Assembly (NCBI RefSeq): GCF_004365355.1
Contig: NZ_SODP01000001.1
Location: 3,346,481 to 3,410,480, forward strand
Length of the DNA stretch: 64,000 nt
Source: Kribbella pratensis
GTDB taxonomy: Bacteria; Actinomycetota; Actinomycetes; Propionibacteriales; Kribbellaceae
Direction of reading: 5' to 3'
Shown in pieces: positions 59,512-64,000 of this stretch. Every line of letters begins with the position of its first letter. The stretch's first letter is position 1. The position numbers and the translations under genes are program-made. Under the pieces are notes generated by a model that was given only the letters and a program-made list of their open reading frames with translations, made no database searches and was not told the DNA's origin.

Positions 59512-60135
59512 ATGAGCAACGTCAGTTTTATCGGCATCGGCGGAATGGCCCGCGCAATAGCGACTCGCGCGGTCGCGGGCGGCAATTCGGTCGAGCTCGT
59601 CGGCCGCGACGCGGCCAAGGCCACGGCATTAGCGGCGGAGCTCGGCGGCGGGGCCACGGTGGGGACGTTCGGCGCCATCCCGGCAGGCGACATCGTCGTC
59701 CTCGCCGTGCCCTACGCGAGCGCCGTCGCGGTCGTCACCCAGTACGGCGATGCGCTGGCCGGCAAGGTCATCATCGACATCTCCAACACCTTCAACGCCG
59801 ACGCAACCGGGGTCGTCACGCCTGACGGCATGTCCGGAGCGCAGGAGATCGCCAAGGCCGCTCCGGCGAGCGCGCACGTCGTGAAGGCGTTCAACACCGT
59901 CTTCGGCCACGTGCTGGCGCAGGACCGCCCGTTGGACGTGCTCTTCGCCGGGGACGACTCCCAGGCCAAGGCCGACGTGTCGACGTTCATCGAGAGCCTC
60001 GGGCTGCGTCCGCTCGACATCGGCGGCCTGGAAATGGCCCGGTGGCTGGAAGGCGCCGGGCCGCTGCTGATGGGCCTGGCCCGCCACGGCGCGGGGACCT
60101 TCGACATCGCCCTCAGCATCGACGTACTCGGCTGA
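59512..60135 (+). CDS. NADPH-dependent F420 reductase-like (NADP oxidoreductase, coenzyme F420-dependent fold) protein, copy 1
   Basis: 207 aa. The dinucleotide motif GIGGMA is at 7-12, with the NADPH-discriminating GRDAAK after strand 2 and VVKAFNTVFG later, matching the F420_oxidored family of actinobacterial small reductases. These transfer hydride between NADPH and F420 or act on unknown quinone-like partners. It is closely similar to the protein at 61972, with two oxidoreductases between. Confidence 0.85.
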   Translation: MSNVSFIGIGGMARAIATRAVAGGNSVELVGRDAAKATALAAELGGGATVGTFGAIPAGDIVVLAVPYASAVAVVTQYGDALAGKVIIDISNTFNADATGVVTPDGMSGAQEIAKAAPASAHVVKAFNTVFGHVLAQDRPLDVLFAGDDSQAKADVSTFIESLGLRPLDIGGLEMARWLEGAGPLLMGLARHGAGTFDIALSIDVLG

Positions 60136-60175
60136 GCGCACCCAACCCCTTCACCTACCCACACAAGGACACAGC

Positions 60176-61111
60176 GTGCGCGTTTTCGTCGCCGGCGGGA
60201 CCGGCCATTCCGGTTCGTACATCATTCCCGAGCTCGTCGCCGCCGGGCACGAGGTCACTGCCCTGGCCCGGTCGGACGCCGCCGCGACGGCGCTGTCCAC
60301 GCTCGACGTGAAGGTACGTCTCGGCGACCTCCAGGATCTCGACGGGTTGAAAGAGGCGGCCGCGGACGCCGACGGCGTCATCCACGTGGCGCACCGGCAG
60401 GACCTGTTGTTCTCTGGCGGGATCGATGCCGTGGCGGCCGCGGAGGTCCCGATCATGCTCGCGTACGGCGAAGCGCTGGCGGGCACCGGAAAGCCGCTGG
60501 TCGCAGCGGGGAGCATCGGCTCGCCAGGGAACCTGGGCCGGCCGGCCACCGAGGACGACCCGGCCCTTCCGGTCGGCGACGAGCACAGGGGCACCCTGCG
60601 GGCTCGTAACGTCGTGGAGACCACCGTGATCGGCCTCGCGGAGCGTGGAGTGCGGGCATCGGTCGTGCGGCTTGCCAACATCGCACACAGCACGACCGAT
60701 CGTTCCGGCTTCCTCGTGCAGCTGATCGCGCTCGCGCAAGAGAATGGCTTCGCCGGCTACCCCGGGGACGGCGCGAACCTGTGGAACGCCGTACACATCC
60801 GCGACACCGCCTCCCTGTTCCGGCTGGCGCTGGAGAAGGGGCCGGCCGGCAGGTACTGGCACGCGGTCGGAGACGGGGCCATCCCGCTCCGCGCGATCGC
60901 CGAGGCCATCGGCAGCCGCCTGGGCCTGCCCGCCGTGAGCGTGCCCGTCGACGAGCTGGTGCTACCGGGGTACTTCGGATTCCTCGCGAACATCGTCACG
61001 CAGACCTACCCGGCCTCCAACCTCATCACTCGCCGAACCCTCGGCTGGGAACCCGCTCAGCCCGGCCTGCTCGCCGATCTGGACAACGGCCACTACTTCT
61101 CCGCCGGCTGA
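60176..61111 (+). CDS. NAD-dependent epimerase/dehydratase-type SDR
   Basis: 311 aa from GTG 60176. Atypical/extended SDR: GGTGHSGSYIIPEL near the N-terminus (glycine-rich NAD site), GDLQDLDGLKEAA (adenine pocket) and VHIRDTASLFRLALE towards the end. The usual YxxxK catalytic pair is not evident (GTLRARNVVETTVIGL), so it may be an NmrA-like or non-catalytic member. Likely co-transcribed with neighbouring oxidoreductases. Confidence 0.8.
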   Translation: MRVFVAGGTGHSGSYIIPELVAAGHEVTALARSDAAATALSTLDVKVRLGDLQDLDGLKEAAADADGVIHVAHRQDLLFSGGIDAVAAAEVPIMLAYGEALAGTGKPLVAAGSIGSPGNLGRPATEDDPALPVGDEHRGTLRARNVVETTVIGLAERGVRASVVRLANIAHSTTDRSGFLVQLIALAQENGFAGYPGDGANLWNAVHIRDTASLFRLALEKGPAGRYWHAVGDGAIPLRAIAEAIGSRLGLPAVSVPVDELVLPGYFGFLANIVTQTYPASNLITRRTLGWEPAQPGLLADLDNGHYFSAG

Positions 61112-61164
61112 GCGTATTTAACATCCGGGCTTTTCCGGGTCTAGATCAATTCAAGGGAGTAATC

Positions 61165-61899
61165 GTGGGAAAGCTCGATGGCAAGGTAGCTGTGATCACC
61201 GGCGGATCAACCGGCATGGCGCTGGCCGGCGCCGAATTGTTCGTGGCCGAAGGAGCTCACGTCTTCATCATGGGGCGGCGGCAGGACGCGCTGGACGACG
61301 CCGTCAAGCAAATCGGCCGGAACGTGACCGCAGTACAGGGCGATGCGGCCGACCTGGACGACCTCGACCGTCTGTACGACGCGGTCAAGAGGGAGAAGGG
61401 CTCGATCGACGTCCTCTGGGCAAGCGCCGGCATGGGCGAGCCGGGCAAGCTCGGCGAGATCACCGAGGAGCAGTTCCATGCCGCCTTCTGGCTGAACGCT
61501 CGCGGGACGCTGTTCACGGTGCAGAAGGCCCTGCCGTTGATGAACGACGAGGGCTCGATCTTCATGACAGGGTCGAACGCCTCGCTCGGGGCCTTCCCCG
61601 GATGGAGTCTGTACGCCGGGAGCAAGGCCGTCCAGCAGGCCTGGGCCCGCGTGTGGCTCAACGAGTTGAAGGACAGGCGGATCCGGGTGAACGTACTGAC
61701 CCCCGGCCAGGTCGCGACTGCGAAGCAGGAGGAACTGTTCGACGAGGAAACGAAGGCCGCGTTCGAGTCGCTGATCCCGCGGGGAAAGATGGGCCGCCCT
61801 GAGGAGATCGCTGCGGTCGCGCTGTTCCTCGCCTCGGACGACTCGAGCTACGTGAACGGCCTGGAACTGGTCGCCGACGGCGGCACCACGGCGATCTGA
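61165..61899 (+). CDS. Short-chain dehydrogenase/reductase (classical SDR)
   Basis: 244 aa from GTG 61165 with AAGGGAG upstream. Cofactor motif (TGGSTGMAL), catalytic Ser in MTGSNASLGA and YAGSK (Tyr/Lys pair), and the end DDSSYVNGLELVADGG are standard for 3-oxoacyl-ACP reductase-type SDRs. One residue differs from the norm: TGxxxGxG is TGGSTGMAL, with the last Gly replaced by Ala/Leu. Substrate unknown. Confidence 0.88.
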   Translation: MGKLDGKVAVITGGSTGMALAGAELFVAEGAHVFIMGRRQDALDDAVKQIGRNVTAVQGDAADLDDLDRLYDAVKREKGSIDVLWASAGMGEPGKLGEITEEQFHAAFWLNARGTLFTVQKALPLMNDEGSIFMTGSNASLGAFPGWSLYAGSKAVQQAWARVWLNELKDRRIRVNVLTPGQVATAKQEELFDEETKAAFESLIPRGKMGRPEEIAAVALFLASDDSSYVNGLELVADGGTTAI

Positions 61900-61971
61900 C
61901 TGAGAGCCCTTGGGTCTGACCCGGCACAACGAGACAAAGCACGATCAAGCACGAGGAAGAGCGGACACATC

Positions 61972-62595
61972 ATGAGCAGCATCAGCATCATCGGCACGGG
62001 GAACATGGCCGCCACCATCGGCACCCTGGCCATCAAGGGCGGCAACACCGTCGAGGTGATCGGCCGCGACGCGGCCAAGTCCGCGGCGCTGGCCAAGTCG
62101 CTCGGCGGCGGCGCCACGGCCGGGACGTTCGGGGCGGTCCCAGCCGGCGACATCGTCATCCTCGCGGTGCTGTTCGACAGCGCCGTACCGGTCGTCCGCG
62201 AGTTCGGGGACGCGCTGGCCGGCAAGATCATCGTCGACATCACCAACCCCTTCGACGCCACCGGCACTGGGCTGGCCATCCCGCACGACACCTCCATCGC
62301 GCAGATGGTGGCCGGGGCCGCGCCCGCGAGCACCCAGGTCGTGAAGGCGTTCAACACCCTGTTCCGCCACGTGCTCGCCCAAGGCGGCCCGGTGGACGTA
62401 TTCATGGCCGGCGACGATGCTGAGGCCAAGGCGAGCGTGTCAGCGTTCGTCGAAAGCCTCGGACTGCGCCCGCGGGACACGGGCGACCTGAGCATGGCCC
62501 ACTGGGTAGAGGGAGCGGGTGTGTTGACGATGGGCCTGGCCCGCCACGGCGTAGGCAACTTCGACTTCTCCCTCGGCATCAACAACCTCAGCTGA
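61972..62595 (+). CDS. NADPH-dependent F420 reductase-like protein, copy 2
   Basis: 207 aa, same length as the protein at 59512 and alike along its whole length (GTGNMA at 7-12; GRDAAKSAALAKSLGGGATAGTFGA versus GRDAAKATALAAELGGGATVGTFGA, shown in part; VVKAFNTLFRHVLAQ). A tandem-type duplicate separated by two other genes. The catalytic role is as for copy 1; the two may prefer different partners. Confidence 0.85.
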   Translation: MSSISIIGTGNMAATIGTLAIKGGNTVEVIGRDAAKSAALAKSLGGGATAGTFGAVPAGDIVILAVLFDSAVPVVREFGDALAGKIIVDITNPFDATGTGLAIPHDTSIAQMVAGAAPASTQVVKAFNTLFRHVLAQGGPVDVFMAGDDAEAKASVSAFVESLGLRPRDTGDLSMAHWVEGAGVLTMGLARHGVGNFDFSLGINNLS

Positions 62596-62651
62596 GTTGG
62601 CCCATAAGCCCTTAGAAACAAGCTGCTTCGGCGCCCCGCTAACACACGCAG

Positions 62652-63344
62652 GTGCCGAACCAGCAGAGACCCACGGTGCGCCGGCTCACACTCGTCGCAG
62701 TACTCGCGCTAGCAGCCTGCGGCCAACAGGTCGACAACCCGAGCCCCAGCCCGACTCCAACGGTTGCCACCCTGACAGTCCCCCAGGCCACGAAGGCCGC
62801 GCTCACCCTCGCCGACCTGCCGAAAGGCTGGGACGGTGGTGTCGCGGTAGATCCAAGTCCGAGTGCAGGCGCCGGGACGACGCAGTACGAACCAGCAGAC
62901 TGCGGAATCGTTGTCGGTGACCCACTGAGGGGCCTGAATGCGCCTGCTACCTCGGTCCGGGGGCAGTATTTCGTCCGACAACCTCTCCAGGGGATCACCG
63001 AACTGATCTATTCCTGGCCGACTAGCCAACTGTCGATCGTCGGGAAGATCGCCGAGGCGCTGCCGCATTGCACGACCGTCAGCGGCACGATGTTGGTCCG
63101 GACCAAGTTGAGGATGACGGTCAAGGAGGTGCGGGTGCCGGGCCTGAAGGACGGCATCGCTCTACGCACCGAGCTGATCGACTCGGATACTCCCGACCAC
63201 ACCTTCGTGCTTCACACCGCCACGGTGATACGCGGAGGTACTGTGCTCCGCATCTTTGGCGTCAGCGATACGTTTCCCACCGACGCTGCGTTTGCACGAC
63301 TCTTGACGAAGGCGGTGGCTCGGCTTGATGCCGCTGCGCACTAG
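62652..63344 (+). CDS. Lipoprotein of unknown function, tandem paralogue 1
   Basis: 230 aa from GTG 62652 (a GTG at 62676 is also possible). Signal peptide with lipobox LALAAC (Cys near 23), then a Pro/Ser/Thr linker (~25-37). The body (LTVPQATKAALTLADLPKGW, RGQYFVRQPLQ, FGVSDTFPTDAAFARLLTKA) has no known family but resembles PknH-sensor-like lipoproteins of actinobacteria in its build. It is followed by a paralogue overlapping by 17 bp. Confidence 0.7.
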   Translation: MPNQQRPTVRRLTLVAVLALAACGQQVDNPSPSPTPTVATLTVPQATKAALTLADLPKGWDGGVAVDPSPSAGAGTTQYEPADCGIVVGDPLRGLNAPATSVRGQYFVRQPLQGITELIYSWPTSQLSIVGKIAEALPHCTTVSGTMLVRTKLRMTVKEVRVPGLKDGIALRTELIDSDTPDHTFVLHTATVIRGGTVLRIFGVSDTFPTDAAFARLLTKAVARLDAAAH

Positions 63345-64000
63345 GCGCATTTCACTTGTAGTACGCCGGTTCGCAGTGGTCGGCGTGCTGTTGTTGAGCG
63401 CGTGCGCGCACCAGGCGGACGACACCACCCCGGCGCCGAGCGCACCGACGGTCGTTCCACTGACGGTGGCGCAGGCGTCGAAAGCGGCACTGACCGTCGC
63501 CGACCTGCCGAAGGGCTGGGAAGGTGGGGTGGCGTCGGATCGGACGCCGACGCTCGGACTGCCGATCACCTACGATCCGGCCGACTGCCAGCTGCTACGC
63601 GACCCGCTGCGTGATCGGAAGACACCTAGCACGACCGTCCGGGGACAGTACTTTCTCGGAGCGGACAGCCCGAGCGACGACAAGGTCGTGACCGAGGTGA
63701 TCGCGTCGTGGCCGGCTTCGCAGCTTCCGCTGGTTCGGAACATCGTCGCCGTGCTACCGCGCTGTGCGACCTTCGGCGGGGCGCTGGAAGGCGAGACGTT
63801 CAAGTCGTTCGCCCGCCAACTGCCGGTTCGCGGTTTGCGGGCCGGCATTGCGCCCCGATTCGGAGATCCGGCCGATCCGAAACTGACCTCCGAGAGCTAC
63901 CGCGCGTACGCGGCCAGAGGCGGCACTCTGCTGACGCTCAGAGCCGAAAGCGACACCTTCCCGACCGACGCCGCGTTCGTCCAGTTCGTCAACACCGCAG
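63328..64000 (+). CDS. Lipoprotein of unknown function, tandem paralogue 2, 3' end outside window
   Basis: About 224 codons from ATG 63328, open to the right edge. Signal peptide with lipobox LLLSAC (Cys near 26). The body repeats the previous protein: LTVAQASKAALTVADLPKGWEG, TVRGQYFLG, ESDTFPTDAAFVQFVNTA (in parts). It starts 17 bp before the end of paralogue 1, so they form an operon. Two Cys in the body (DCQLL and PRCATF) match those of paralogue 1 (DCGIV, PHCTTV) and could form a disulfide. Confidence 0.72.
   Translation, partial: MPLRTRRISLVVRRFAVVGVLLLSACAHQADDTTPAPSAPTVVPLTVAQASKAALTVADLPKGWEGGVASDRTPTLGLPITYDPADCQLLRDPLRDRKTPSTTVRGQYFLGADSPSDDKVVTEVIASWPASQLPLVRNIVAVLPRCATFGGALEGETFKSFARQLPVRGLRAGIAPRFGDPADPKLTSESYRAYAARGGTLLTLRAESDTFPTDAAFVQFVNTA

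Overview
The window is high-GC DNA with dense gene packing, frequent ATGA/GTGA stop-start overlaps, many GTG starts, and several genes that look leaderless (a TANNNT box 6-7 nt before the start codon). Together with many GntR/LysR/LuxR regulators and lipoproteins this points to an actinobacterium, probably a soil member of the Propionibacteriales such as Kribbella. The genus is inference from overall protein flavour. No tRNA, rRNA, riboswitch or CRISPR array was seen.

Layout. (1) 1-5237: a carbohydrate/hydroxyacid catabolic locus with a GntR regulator, 2-hydroxyacid dehydrogenase, tartronate-semialdehyde-reductase-like enzyme and GH42-like protein, divergent from a hydroxypyruvate isomerase. 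(2) 5212-14091: regulator/transporter and housekeeping genes: LysR and EamA exporter, methyltransferase, two membrane proteins, a NarL-type two-component pair, a WYL regulator and an epoxide hydrolase. (3) 14131-18651: an accessory stretch with a truncated beta-propeller, an EACC1-like conflict-system protein, two Phd-like antitoxins with a putative toxin, a low-GC orphan gene and a decayed vsr endonuclease. (4) 18659-25567: an amino-sugar-type operon under a HutC/DasR-like GntR: ABC importer, NagB-like protein, GH4 enzyme and BadF-type kinase. Two of its genes carry single-base frameshifts. (5) 25627-30722: aldo-keto reductase, LysR, SEC-C protein, GNAT and an L,D-transpeptidase. (6) 31021-36564: regulatory genes, namely an OmpR/HK pair, a secreted beta-helix protein, a soluble histidine kinase and two LuxR-type regulators. 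(7) 36655-54395: a 14-gene, nearly gapless exopolysaccharide cluster. (8) 54374-58322: an MBL-Rieske protein, a peptidase E-like protein and an ISL3 transposase with a frameshift. (9) 58428-62595: LysR plus four oxidoreductases, including two F420-reductase-like paralogues. (10) 62652-64000: tandem lipoprotein paralogues, the second cut by the window edge.

The most unusual part is the polysaccharide cluster. It contains the expected parts (aminotransferase, CapD-like epimerase/dehydratase, Wzz-like, glycosyltransferase, Wzy, Wzx, phosphoglycosyl transferase). It also holds a divergent RtcB-family RNA-ligase homologue, a HprK-like P-loop protein, an APH-fold kinase and a 1405-residue secreted protein made of two duplicated beta-helix modules plus PKD domains. 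A sibling beta-helix gene lies next to the upstream two-component system, and 11-bp-spaced direct repeats of the kind OmpR-family regulators bind lie between them and the regulators of the cluster. A regulated cell-surface matrix system is the likely theme.
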